Source of the DNA: Riptortus pedestris
Lineage: Eukaryota > Arthropoda > Insecta > Hemiptera > Alydidae
DNA length: 64,000 nucleotides
Direction of reading: 5' to 3'
Assembly: GCA_019009955.1 (NCBI GenBank)
Contig: CM032231.1
Coordinates: forward strand, 109,339,501-109,403,500
Shown here: positions 33,477-44,866 of the stretch, piece by piece
How positions within the stretch are numbered: position 1 is the first letter of the stretch
How the letters are laid out: each line of letters begins with the position of its first letter
Program-made: the position numbers and the translations under genes
Notes under the pieces: model-generated
Told to the model about the DNA's origin: nothing
Databases searched by the model: none
The model's input: only the letters and a program-made list of their open reading frames with translations

Positions 33477-34527
33477 TACTAGCTTAGATACCCGACTTCG
33501 CCCGGGAATTCATTTGAGGCTGGATGGTGATGGTATTTTTTTGGCAAGGCTTTACGTTGCACAATATTTTGACATTTACCCGTCCCAGTGTTTAGGGTTA
33601 ATACCCGTCATTTCTGTGGATTTGTTAATAATAAAATTTGTAAATTCAGGCCTCCCTTAAAACCCCCACTCCTGCCCGCTCCTAGAAATGTTAGTATGGC
33701 TTGTTATAAGGAAGGCGTTAGTGCTAATGCACATACCGAGTGTTTTATTTTGTTTCGTTGAGTCTTTTATGCCGAATAAAGTTGTTGACTACCGCTATAC
33801 TTTTTAGCATATGACGCCTTTATACTTCGGTATACGACGATAGTGTATATAACAAAAGTTTCTCTAAATAACAAAATAAACAACTTTAGTTATGTGGATA
33901 TTTGCCGAAACCCCAATAGGAAACGAAATATCACTATTTTTAATTTCAGGCCTCCCTTATAACCCCCACTCCTGCCCGTCCCTAGAAATGTTAGTATGGC
34001 TTATTATAAGGAAGACGTTAGTGGTAATTCACATACCGAGTTTGGTTTAGTTCAGTTGAGTTTTTGAGCCAAATAAAATTGTTGACTTCCGCAGTAGTTT
34101 TTAACGTATAACTCATTTATACTTAGGCATACGACAAAAGTGTATATAACAAAAGTTACTCTAAATAACAAAATAAACAATTGTTATTAAGTGCATTATT
34201 GCCAAAAATGCAATAGGAAACGAAATATCGCTATTTTTAATTTCAGTTCTCCCTTATAACCCCCACTCCTGTTCGTCTCAGAGAATATTAACATAGCCTA
34301 AAGTCTAAGTTGGGTTAGAAGTAATATACATACCAAGTTTCATAATATTCGGTTCAGCCGTTTATGCGTGAAAAGGTAACAAACAAACAAACAAATAAAC
34401 AAACAAACAGACACGAAAGAAACAAAATGCAGTTATGGTGTCTATGACATGTGAAACGAAAAGTTATTGCGAAATTTCGCGAAAAAAATCAATGTACAGA
34501 CAGAGGTTACAATTTTATATATATATA
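33477..34527 (+). mobile_element. TAmod copy 3
   Basis: Head CTAGCTTAGATACCCGAC, module boundaries at about 33655, 33955 and 34251, and a tail with a long AACA run (34380-34410). It ends in (TA)n that directly abuts copy 4. Confidence 0.87.
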
Positions 34528-35805
34528 TACTAGCTCAGATACCCGGCTTCGCTCGGGAATTAATTTGAGCCTGAATGGTGATGGCATTTTTTTGGAAAGG
34601 CTTTACTTTGCATAATATTTTGACATTTACCCGTCCCAGTGTTTAGGGTTAATACCCGTCGTTTCTGTGGATTTGTTAATAATAAAATTATTTTTTTTAT
34701 GTAAGTCTTCACTGTCCTCCATATTGTCATAATTCCCGTTTTCTGTGCATTATGCATAGATTTGAATTATTAAGGACAAAACATTAACATACTTTTGAAT
34801 TATTTTTCTCGGTGAGGTACCTGATAGTTCATATTAAAAAGAATTGTTGAGAAAATTTCTCGAAATAACAAAATAAACAACTTTTGGCATGTGCTTATTT
34901 GCAGAAAACCCAATAGAAAACGAAATACCGCTTTTATTTCAGACATCCCTTACAACCGCCACTCCTGCCCGTCCCTAGAAATGTTGGTATGGCTTGTTAT
35001 AATGAAGGCATTAGTCCTAATACACGTACCGAGTTTTATTTAGTTCGGTTGATTCTTTTGTGCCAAATAAAATTTTGGCTTCCGCTGTAATTTTTAACGT
35101 ATAACTCATTTATACTTAGGTATACGGCAAAAGTGCATATAACAAACGTTACTCTAAATAAAAAAATAAACAACTTTTGTTATGTGCATATTTGCTGAAA
35201 AGGAATAGGAAACGAAATATCGCTATTTTTAATTTCAGGCTTCCCTTATAACCCCCACTCCTGCCCGTACCTAGAAATGTTAGTATGGCTTATTATAAGG
35301 AAAACGTTAGTATTAATTCACATAGCGAGTTTGATTTAGTTCGGTTGAGTCTTTTGTGCCAAATAAAATTGTGGACTCCCGCAATAGTTTTTAGCGTATA
35401 ACTCATTTATACTTCCGTATACGGCCAAAGTGCATATAACAAAAGTTACTCTAAATTACAAAATAAACAACTTTTGTTATGTGCATATTTGCTGAAAAAG
35501 CAATAGGAAACGAAATATCGCTATTTTTAATTTCAGGCCTCCCTTATAACCCCCACTCATGTTTGTCTTAGAGAATATTAATATAGCCTAAAGTCTAAGT
35601 TGGGCTAGTAGTAATATGCATACCAAGTTTCATAAAATTCGGTTCAGTAGTTTATGCGTGAAAAGGTAACAAACAAACAAACAAACAGACACCAAAGAAA
35701 CAAAATGCAGTTATGGTGTCTATGACATGTGAAACGAAAAGTTATCGTGAAATTTCGCGAAAAAAATCAATGTACAGACAGAGGTTACAATTTTATATAC
35801 ATATA
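34528..35805 (+). mobile_element. TAmod copy 4
   Basis: Head CCGGCTTCGCTCGGG, module boundaries at about 34950, 35244 and 35544, and a full tail ending CAGAGGTTACAATTTTATATA. The 5' part after the head differs from copy 2 and contains TAAGGACAAAACATTAACAT. Confidence 0.87.
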
Positions 35806-36030
35806 CTAGCAAAGGTACCCGGCTTCGCCCGGGAATTCATTTGAGGCTGAATGAAGATGGTATATTTTTGGCAAGGCTTTACTTTCCACAATATTTTTTT
35901 TATTTCCCTGTCCCAGTGTTTAGAATTTATACCCGTCTTTACTGTGGATTTGTTAATAATAAAATTATTTGTTATTTAAGACTTCACTGTCCTCAATATT
36001 TTTATATTTCCCGTCCTCTGTGTATGTAGT
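35806..36030 (+). mobile_element. TAmod copy 5, 3'-truncated
   Basis: Head CTAGCAAAGGTACCCGGC and about 200 bp of 5' part. It stops near a T run at 36030. Confidence 0.8.
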
Positions 36031-36127
36031 TTTTTTTTTATAAAGTGATGGACCATATAATTCATAATCCTAGAATGTATTCTATCTTCCAAACCATGTA
36101 TGAATAAGTTTCTTTCCCTTCATGCGG
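36031..36127. other. TAmod-like 5' segment
   Basis: ATAATTCATAATCCTAGAATG and AACCATGTATGAATAAG also occur in the copy at 45.9 kb (46080-46135). This is probably the rest of copy 5's extended 5' part up to the junction with an inverted copy. Confidence 0.55.
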
Positions 36128-36894
36128 TCTTACTCTGTCTGTACATTGATTTTTTTCTCGAAATTTCACAATAACTTTTCGTTTCACATGTCATAGACAC
36201 CATAACTGCATTTTGTTTCTTTCGTGTCTGTTTGTTTGTTTGTTTATTTGTTTGTTTGTTTGTTTGTTACCTTTTCACGCATAAACGGCTGAACCGAATT
36301 TTATGAAACTTGGTATGTATATTACTACTAACCCAACTTAGACTTTAGGCTATACTAACATTTCTAGGGACGGGCAGGAGTGGGGGTTGTAAGGGAGGCC
36401 TGAATTTAAAAAAAGTCCGTCACGCAGGGGCTGCGTAAACTAAGCAGATTTCCCACATGAAGTTTTACAATAGAGAAATCTGCCCAAAAACAAGTGTAGT
36501 AAGTAGTAAGGGATCACTAAACTTATACACGAGGGACGAATAGTTACGAAAACGGCCGCCAGAGCTCTCTTCGGAAAGTACCAAACAGCTCACTCCTGCC
36601 GACCAATGCAGAATACAAATGCAAATATCTCGGTTAATACTCAAGATACAGAATAAATATATAGAACAATATTTATAGTAAATTTAATTTTCAATAAGAT
36701 TGATTCTATACAATTTTTCGATCCGACGCATAATAACGGATATATTTTGAATTTTCCGAAAATTCTCTCCTCTAAACCCCCCCTCCCACTGGTCCAATTT
36801 CAGCCATTAACGAACTTGATCTCCTTTTTACATAAAATGATTAAATTCCGAGTTTGGTAAAGATCACACAAAAATTACGACCGCTAGCGCGTCA

Positions 36895-36949
<55 letters not shown>

Positions 36950-37497
36950 TATATACAATTTTGAACGGACCTCATTTTCGTTATCTCCTGGGTAGGATCG
37001 ATGGACATTTGAAGAAATTTTTCGAAACTCGCGTCATGAGTACGACCTCAATAGCTGATTTCCCTTAAGGGAAATCTGCTAATAGTGATATTTCGTTTCC
37101 TATTGGGGTTTCGGTAAATATGCACTTAACAAAATTGTTTATTTTGTTATTTAGAGAAATTTGCTCAACAATTCTTTTCAATATGAACTACCAGGTACCT
37201 CACCTGGAATAATTAATTCTAATTATAATATATTATTATAATATTTTGTCCTTAATAATTTAAATCTACGCATAATGCACAGGAAACGGGAAATATGACA
37301 ATATGTAGGGCAGTGAAGTCTTACATAAAAAATTAATTTTATTATTAAGAAATCCACATCAAGGACGGGTATAAACCCTAAACACTAGGAAGGGTAAATG
37401 TCAAAATATTGTGCAAAGTAAAGCCTTGCCAAAAAAATACAATCGCCATCCAGCCTCAAATGAATTCCCGGGCGAAGCCGGGTATCTGAGCTAGTTT
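36128..37497 (-). mobile_element. TAmod copy 6, interrupted by an Hlt
   Basis: Minus-strand order from the tail (CTGTCTGTACATTGATTTTT) to the head (CCCGGGCGAAGCCGGGTATC). An Hlt at 36411-37082 interrupts the module boundary exactly: the left part ends CCTGAATTTAAAAA and the right part resumes TAGTGATATTTCG, contiguous in uninterrupted family members. Confidence 0.88.
36411..37082 (-). mobile_element. Hlt copy, type B, nested in TAmod copy 6
   Basis: Complete, from AAAAGTCCGTCACGCAGGGG to AAGGGAAATCTGCTAA, with (TA)n at about 36900-36946. Comparison with sister TAmod copies gives the empty site: a run of five A (T on the Hlt plus strand) with no lost or duplicated bases apart from the homopolymer. 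Confidence 0.92.
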
Positions 37498-37500
37498 TAC

Positions 37501-37715
37501 CTAATATTGGTTCTGTGCAATTTTTCGACCAGATGAATAATAACAGAGATATTAAGAATTTTCAAGATTGCCAACCTCTAACACCCCCCGCCCCCCCCTC
37601 CCACGTGTCCAATTTCAGCCGTTAACGAGCTTGATCATAATTTTTATACAAAATGTTTAAATATGGAGTAACGGTCAAACCAAAATTGCGACGCTAGAGC
37701 TATAACAGGTATATG

Positions 37716-37778
<63 letters not shown>

Positions 37779-37903
37779 TTTTGAACGGACCCTCATTTTT
37801 GTCATGCCCTGGGTGGGATCGCTGGATATTTGAAGAAATATTCGAAAATCACGTTATGAGTACGACTTCAATAGATGATTTCCCATAATGGAAATCTGCT
37901 AAA
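37501..37903 (-). mobile_element. Hlt copy, 3' part missing
   Basis: From the TTGGTTCTGTGCAATTTTTCG block through the C run and (TA)n (about 37718-37774) to the 5' end CCCATAATGGAAATCTGCTAAA. Confidence 0.8.
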
Positions 37904-38020
37904 TATATTGTGCGTAACATTCACTAGTTATTTACAATAGGATACACAGGGCACGTGGGAAATAAACTCCGTTACATTACGGTTATTTAAAGAAGGAAAT
38001 AAATACAACCAAATTTTGAA

Positions 38021-38146
38021 CGGGCGTAATTTTCGTCATCTTTGCTGAGTCGATGGACATTTGTAGGGAAAAAAAAAATTCTAAAATTGTGTCATGAGCA
38101 CTGCCATTTATAAATAGCAGATTTCCCTAAAGGGAATTCTGCTAAA
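38021..38146 (-). mobile_element. Hlt 5'-end fragment
   Basis: AAATTTTGAACGGGCG through GTCGATGGACATTTG to CCCTAAAGGGAATTCTGCTAAA. It lacks the microsatellite. Confidence 0.75.
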
Positions 38147-38512
38147 TTAGAATCGAATTTCCATTTAAGGCAGTCGGCAGATGACAGGGCAGCTTTACCA
38201 CACCAAATATAGAAGCAGCACTGGCCCATGATCAGGTTGCATAATTCCCATCTTCTATTACTTCTCTCATAAATTCCCCGGAACATCCGATAGAAAAACG
38301 GATAAACGAACTGTTTCCAGGAAATTCGTTTTCCCTCTCTAGAACGGCCCACGTTTCATATAATCGGATTAGTTATTCGAGGATGTTTCAGCCAGTCAGT
38401 TAATATATGACGCACATTCGTTGCTGTAGAAATGCAAGTATTGATCGTCGAAAAAAAAAACAATGCTACATTTTTTTACAGGTAAATTATTAAATCATAT
38501 GATCTATTTAAA
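38147..38512. other. No recognisable feature
   Basis: Spacer. The minus frame 38092-38352 overlaps an Hlt end and is not supported as a gene. Confidence 0.35.
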
Positions 38513-38602
38513 GAACGGGCTCAGATTAGCCGTGCGAGCTAAATCGTTGGCCTTAATACACCTGGCCAATAGGAATTCATTTGTTGGCGAACCATTTACT
38601 CA
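38513..38602 (+). mobile_element. tSINE head fragment
   Basis: ACGGGCTCAGATTAGCCGTG with the A box, then a deletion that removes the B box and part of the body (ATACACCTGGCCAATAGG). Confidence 0.7.
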
Positions 38603-38819
38603 TCAACCTCTTATATATTTATTTAGTAAAGAATCTTATATCTGAATATTAGGTGGTCACTGATATAATAGCTTAAAATCAGGTGATCACGAATGAGGTT
38701 TTACCGGAGACTGAAAAAGCAAAAATAAACCAACTGAAACTTTAGGAGAGGCAGGCATAGTCAGAACTAGCTGCATGCAAAGAGAGAGGATTTTAGCAGG
38801 CCCGGGTTCCGCATAACCA
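38603..38819. other. No recognisable feature
   Basis: Short spacer before the minisatellite. Confidence 0.35.
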
Positions 38820-39068
38820 GTGAACACGTTTTACGAACATAGTGAACAAGATGAACGATCACAGTGAAGAGACTGTACGATCACAGTGAACAGGGTGTAC
38901 GATCACAGTGGACAAGTTGCACGATCACAGTGAACAGGTTGCACGACCACAGTGAACACGTTGACAAATACAGTGAACAGATTGAACGATCACAGTGGAC
39001 AGGTTGCACGACCACAGTGAACACGTTGGCAAGCACAGTGAACAGGTTGAACGATCACAGTGAACATT
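38820..39068. repeat. 22-bp minisatellite, about 10-11 units
   Basis: Units of the form GATCACAGTGAACAGGTTGCAC, mostly 22 bp with some of 21. A two-unit higher-order pattern is visible: ...GACCACAGTGAACACGTTG.CA is followed by a unit starting A(AT/GC)ACAGTG at both 38946-38990 and 39010-39050. The resulting open frame (DHSEQ-rich) is a by-product. Confidence 0.9.
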
Positions 39069-39379
39069 TCATGATTTTGTGAGAAGCACGCGTTCTGCAA
39101 GAACTATAGTTCCTAGTCATCATGAACTTAAGTGTATACTTGCTAGTTGCAACCATTCTATTCTTTCTGAAGCTTCTCTTTTCATATTACTATACCCACA
39201 AAAATTCATAAGCTGCTTGATGTCTTCTGAAAAGAATTTTCTAGGTCGTCTGAAAAGAAATTTCTAGGTCTTCCTCTTCCCCTATAACCAAGAACCTTTT
39301 TTCAAAAATACTTTTTTTTCAAAAATATTTGTGATGAAGTCGTTCTACCTTATGATATTCACAAGAGGTTTCACGCTAT
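39069..39379. other. No recognisable feature
   Basis: Spacer. It contains a local direct duplication of an AAAAGAATTTTCTAGGTC-like phrase near 39229-39270. Confidence 0.4.
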
Positions 39380-39501
39380 ATTAGCAGATTTCCCTTCTGG
39401 AAAATCAGCTATTGAGGTTGTAATCATAACGCAATATTTGAAAAACTTCCTCAAATGCCCATCGATCCTACCCAGGAGATGACGAAAATAGGTTGAAATA
39501 T

Positions 39502-39554
<53 letters not shown>

Positions 39555-39956
39555 TGTGTGTGTGTGTTTGTTCGTGTGTCCGTAAAAACTCTAGTGGTCA
39601 CAATTTTTGTTCGAACGTTACAAAAGTCGATATTTAGGGGGAAATAATTTCAAAAATCGAAATATCTGTTTATGAAAAATTGTGTAGAAACAACCTTATT
39701 GCAAATGAAATGTTCTATAAATGTTGCTATATGTGTTTTTTAATATCTTGATTATTAACCAAGATATTTGATTTTTTTTTTCCGGCTTAAATTAAATCCC
39801 CACTTCTACTCAAGTCTTATTAACTGTAATTTGTTATAACCTAAAGAAATTTATTTGAACCTTAATTACCAAATACCGTTCTCATTGAACTTTTACTTTT
39901 TAAGATAAATGCAAATAAGTGGCACAGTTTACGCAGCCCCTGCGTAACGTCCTTTT
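39380..39956 (+). mobile_element. Hlt copy, type A, shortened
   Basis: Worn 5' end (AGCAGATTTCCCTTCTGG), (TA)n at about 39507-39552 followed by (TG)n, and a type A interior. The 3' end keeps the hairpin (ACGCAGCCCCTGCGT) but has lost the GGGAAATCTGCT arm. Confidence 0.82.
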
Positions 39957-40055
39957 ATTTATATATGGAAAATATATGGTGAGATGAGATAAATAGAGTT
40001 TCATACTAGTAGTTAGGAAATTTGATGAAATGGCGAAGAGCTCGCGTGGCATAAA

Positions 40056-40624
40056 TTTAGCAGATTTCTTTTAAGGAAAATCAGCTATTGAGGTCGTACT
40101 CATAACGCGACTTTCGAAAAACTGCATTTTTCAGTTTTGAGCCTTCAGCAAATCCCCACTTCTACTCGTGTCATATGAACAATAATCTGCTGTATTATGA
40201 ACCACTTCATTGTAGTTTTAAATACCAATTATTGTTTTCATTGAACTTTTACTTTGTGAGATATATGGAAATACGTTCTGTTGAACCCCGCTGCTTATGT
40301 TCTTTGATTACTAAAATTTGAGTGATTGAAATAAAACTGGTTCTGATTCATTAACTTTAGTAAATTGTTAGCAATAAAACCAGTATGTTATATTCAGATA
40401 TATTTCATTAAATGTTTGCCTATTAAGCGCAACAAAGTTGGCTGGCTTGTTTGTTTACAATTCAGCCGCTTTCCGTTGTAGAGATTATTAACTTGTAAAT
40501 TAACTGAAAGATTTCTCATTATAGTTTGTATTTATTCACGGTAGCGTTACTAGTTTGTACATTTATCTATCGTAAACCTTCGCGTGGGGAATCTGCTTAG
40601 TTTGCGCAGCCCCTGCGTGACGGT
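40056..40624 (+). mobile_element. Hlt copy, type A, middle deleted
   Basis: The 5' end joins directly to the type A interior (CATTTTTCAGTTTTGAGCC) with no microsatellite or G run, followed by a complete 3' end (GCGTGGGGAATCTGCTTAG plus hairpin). Confidence 0.85.
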
Positions 40625-41115
40625 AGGACAGATGGACTGGAAGAAATGTTTCTGAACGTGTGTTACTTTTACAGCTCCCCCCCCCTTCAATTCACACTAT
40701 CGGAAATCTGCTAAAACGAAGTGTAATCATCTCAGTGACCCTAAAATAAAGCTGCCTCATCATTGTTGCAAGGTCTTCATTTGCTGTTCCCGATTAATCA
40801 GGTCGTATTAGTCAGTTAATCACGTCACAATATAAATTGTCATGAAGCGAATTGCTCCATTAAAATTCACAGGAGCACTCGTAAGAAGACAGATTGGAGC
40901 ACATGGCAGTGACCTTAACAGACAGGCTCATCACAATTAAAGATGTGTCTTGAATAAGAACAATACGTGTTACTGATTATAAATATTCATATACGGATAT
41001 CGTACACACAGATAGATGGGTGGACGGTCATTGTAGCAGCGGGAAAGATTATTTAAGAATATCTCACAGTTCCAAAAGATCATTTGTAGTTCATGAAAAA
41101 GGTGAAGCCCCGAAT
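40625..41115. other. No recognisable feature
   Basis: Spacer. A lone GGAAATCTGCTAAAACG near 40701-40717 is the only Hlt-like word. Confidence 0.4.
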
Positions 41116-41184
41116 TTAAGAAAACTTTCTTCAAATGTCCATCGATCCCACCCAGGAGATGACTAAAATGAGGTCCGTTCAAAA

Positions 41185-41228
<44 letters not shown>

Positions 41229-42171
41229 CTGTTACCGCTCTACACGTCGTAATTATTGTTTAACAGTTACCAAACTATTAAACTATTTAGTCGTTTTACG
41301 TAAAAATAAAGATGAAGTTCAGGCCAGGGGAAGGGGGGGGGTATTTAGAGGGGGAGAATTTTGAAATTTCGAAATATCTCCGTTACTATACGTCGAAACG
41401 AAAAAAATGTATAGAATCAATTTTATAGAAAATTAAATGTACTATAAATATTGTTATACGCATTTATTCTCTATCTTGAATATTAACCGAGTTATTTGCA
41501 TTTTTCAGTTTTCAGCCTTTAGCAAACCCCCAGTTCTATTCATTTTATATTAACAATACTCGGTTATGTAATTAACCACATCATACTAAGCCTAAATACC
41601 AAATATTGTTTTCAAGAGGCATTTATTAAATGAGATACATGCAAATATGTTCTGTTACCCCTCCCCCCTTCTTAAGTGTTTAGACCAGGGGTGAGCAACC
41701 TTTTTAATCAAAGGGCCAATTTAAATTTTAAAATTATTTGGCGGGCCGCACATAAAGTAACCCTTATTAATAATTTAGAAATAAATATTTATTATGAACA
41801 TTGGAATAGAAAAATATAAAAAATAAAAAAGTAAAGATTTCAAGTACAAATTTTGGTGCAAAATAATAAAAAAAAAAAACAATAGAATAACAGAAAAAAA
41901 AGAATTTACAATAATTGTTTGTAAACACACGTACTTCCGAACAGAGACATCATTTGCTTTGTATTTCTCGCCAAAAGAGGAAATTTCTCAAGGATCTATA
42001 CGATTTATCAAATTTGTTTGACATTTACTGATAAAAATACATTTTTAAATCGTTATTATTCTGCATGTCAATCACTTCCATTTGAATGTCTTAGGGTACT
42101 GTATCCACATGATATTAAATGGCGAGGAAAACATTTTCATGGAAACCAATGTCTATATATTGTGCGTATTT

Positions 42172-42578
42172 TTAAGAAGTAGTAACGTTTTCTTTTTCTA
42201 AATGTGGAAAGTGAGACACATTATTCTGCAAAAAATGCTGTTTCCACAATTTTAATTTGCACTCAAAGCCCTGAATTTTATCATGCAAATTGTAAATAAA
42301 CTGTCCTTTATCTTGAAGTTCCACATTAAGATCATTGAGATGCTGAGTCAAGTCGATAAGAAACCCAAAATCGCACATCCATTCTTTATTACCAAAATGA
42401 GGAAAGGCATATCCCTTCATATCCAAGAACAATACCAATGGCAAGTTGTGTACTCTTTTAGCAGATTTCCCTTAAGGGAAGTCAGCTATTGAGGTCGTAC
42501 TCATGATGCGAGTTTCGAAAAATTTCTTCAAATGTCCATCGATCCTACCCAGGAGATGACGAAAATGAGATCCGTTTC

Positions 42579-42642
<64 letters not shown>

Positions 42643-43714
42643 TTGTCTGTTAACGCTCTAGCGGTCGCAATTTTTGTTTGATCTTTACCAAACTCGGAAT
42701 TTAATCGTTTTATGTAAAAAGGGAGATCGTTAATGGCTGAAATCGGCCCAGTGGGAGGGGGGGGTGTTTAGAGGGGGATTTTTGAAAATTCAAAATATCT
42801 CCGTTATTATGCGTCGGATCGAAAAATTGTATAGAATGAATCTTATTGCAAATTAAATTTACTATAAATATTGTTCTATACATTTATTCTGTATCTTGAA
42901 TATTAACCGAGATATTTGCATTTGTATTCTGCGTGTGGTCACCAGTAGGCTATGTTCGGACTTTCCGCCGAGAGCTCTGGGGGCCGTTTCCATAACTATT
43001 CGTCCCTCGTGAATAGGTTTAGAGGTTAGGTTAACTGTTTTTTGGGGCTAGAAACTACTGGGTTATTACGCCCTAAATAATGTTTTAGGTTTAGAGGTTT
43101 CTTACTACTACAGTTGTTATTAGGCAGATTTCTCTATTGTAAAACTTCACGTGGGAAATCTGCTTAATTTACGCAGCCCCTGCGTGACAGACTTTTTAGC
43201 ATTGCACCTCTAGTAAGCCAACGTACTTCGGTATTGAAAACCAAGTTGCCATATTCAGTTTCTAAATCTTTCAGGAATTCTTTAAATTCACGGTGATTTA
43301 ACGCGCGCGACTTTATAAAACTTATTAGTTTAATTATTGGTACTGTTGTCAAACTCATTCTTTCGCACACACATTTTCCTGGTGAATTATGCAGTGGTTA
43401 ACGAATGCTTTTCTTCTTGTGGCCTTTTTAACGTCTTGAAACAGCCTTCCTGATCCTTCTAACACAATGCTTGCAAAAAAGACTTTAGTTCATCGTACCG
43501 GTCTTTGCCGGATGTAAGTCCCTTGCATTGGAATTAGTGAACACAATTCTTCGGTAATATTAAATTTGGCGTCAATACCACGTAACGATATAGCCAGTTG
43601 TGCTGTATCGCTAATATTGCAACTATTGATGGGAGAAAGTCGATAAAATAAATTCAATTTTAGAAATGCTTGGCGGGCCGGACAAATATGTCGAAAGGGC
43701 TGCGTGTTGCTCAT
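42172..43714 (-). pseudogene. hAT transposase remnant, interrupted by an Hlt
   Basis: Minus-strand pieces in order: DTAQLAISLRGIDAKFNITE and ELCSLIPMQG (about 43490-43640), KSRALNHREFKEFLKDLETE followed by NTEVRWLTRGAML (43197-43370), then after the nested Hlt PLVLFLDMKG, WMCDFGFLIDLTQHLNDLN and KIQGFECKLKLWKQHF (42172-42450). These match the RNase H-like and insertion regions of transposases related to vertebrate GTF2IRD2/ZBED-type proteins (family knowledge). The N-terminal zinc finger, first catalytic region and C-terminal dimerisation domain are missing. Rejoining across the Hlt keeps the frame, so the element still carried this reading frame when the Hlt arrived. Confidence 0.9.
42456..43197 (+). 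mobile_element. Hlt copy, type B, nested in hAT transposase
   Basis: Complete: AGCAGATTTCCCTTAAGGG, (TA)n at about 42584-42636, (G)7 run, full type B interior, and GGGAAATCTGCTTAATTTACG plus hairpin, then GACAGACTTTTT. The flanking transposase codons fix the empty site as a run of five T. Confidence 0.94.
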
Positions 43715-44032
43715 CCCTGGTTTAGACTATTTGAATTTGATTGATTGAGATAAAAATTATAAATTACAGTACTAGATGTAGTAAATAGTTTTCAATCAAA
43801 TTAATAGATAATATTCAGATATATTGCATTAGTTGTTTTATCCGGTAAGAAGTTGGCAGAACTATTTGTTTACATTTCAGATGCTTTCCGCCGGAAGGTT
43901 TCTTATTATCGTTTGTATTTATTCACTTAATATTCACGGTGGTATTGTTTTATCGGTGTGTAGATATATCTATTGTTAATTTACACGCGGGAAATCTGCT
44001 TAGTTTACGCAGCCCCTGCGTGACGGACTTTT

Positions 44033-44654
44033 AAATATTACCCAGTTAGGCAGATTAGAATGCTGTTCCTGATGGGAACCCTCTAGGAGGAGGGCAGATT
44101 GTTTTGTTGTTGTAGAAATTTGTTAACATTTAATATTTGTTAACTCGAATACTATTCGAGAGTTCCAGTAATGTCTTACTATACACAACGTGAGTGAATT
44201 TATTAGTATAGCGTGTGTTAGGATCATAAATTTCAATTAGAATGCTTAGAAATTATGTTATCAACGGAGGTAATTTTTCTAGACTGTATATATAATAATG
44301 GATAAGTAATGCAGTTAATTACAAGGACAATGAATATATTAATAGTTGTTATTATAATATCATTAGCAATGATACGTCCTGTTTGATTTTCCTTCTGTTT
44401 GTATATTAAGAGTGTGCATATGGTATGAGTGCTAGATACATTTTCCCGCCACCCTGGTTGTTTGTTTTGCGGGTCTGGAGATGTAGTGTTTGTTAACGGT
44501 ATGGTTAAGTATTTGCTATCTCTATGGGATTGGTTAATGCCCCCCTCGCACACTTCACATGTGGATTCTACTCTCCTCTGAATTCATCTCTAAAATCTGC
44601 CTGTATATTCAAATATCAAATCATTTTCTATGAGTGATTATTAATTATTATTCT
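44033..44654. other. No recognisable feature
   Basis: Spacer. The minus frame 44233-44553 shows no recognisable domain. Confidence 0.4.
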
Positions 44655-44835
44655 TTTTAGCAGATTTCCCTTAAGAGAAACCAGCAATTGAGGTTGTTCT
44701 CTCGACGCGATTTTCGATACTTTTCATCAAATGTCCATCGATCCTAACCAGGAGATGACGAAAATGAGGTCCGTTCAAAATTATATATATATAAGTATAT
44801 ATATATATATATAATATATGATATATATATTATCT

Positions 44836-44866
<31 letters not shown>

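Larger units (their letters stand above)
41686..43719 (-). mobile_element. hAT element (GTF2IRD2/Charlie-like), non-autonomous
   Basis: Terminal inverted repeats CAGGGGTGAGCAAC and GTTGCTCATCCCTG (one mismatch) with the typical GGCGGGCCG words inside both ends. It is flanked by the exact 8-bp duplication GTTTAGAC (41678-41685 and 43720-43727), diagnostic for hAT. Its own length is about 1.3 kb after removing the nested Hlt, short for an autonomous element of this group. Confidence 0.95.
41116..44032 (+). mobile_element. Hlt copy, type A, split by a hAT element
   Basis: Left part 41116-41685: the TTCTTCAAATGTCCATCG block, (TA)n at about 41187-41224, G run, type A interior to CTTCTTAAGTGTTTAGAC. 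Right part 43720-44032: GTTTAGACTATTTGAATTTG onward to the 3' terminus (CCCTGCGTGACGGACTTTT). The first about 60 bp of the 5' end are missing. Other type A copies read straight across the hAT site. Confidence 0.9.

Noticed and set aside
29893..37497. TAmod copies as a coding LINE
   Set aside because: No frame of useful length or RT motif in any copy. Only the head and tail style recalls LINE or Penelope ends.
38864..39082. 72-residue frame rich in DHSEQ-like repeats
   Set aside because: By-product of the 22-bp minisatellite.
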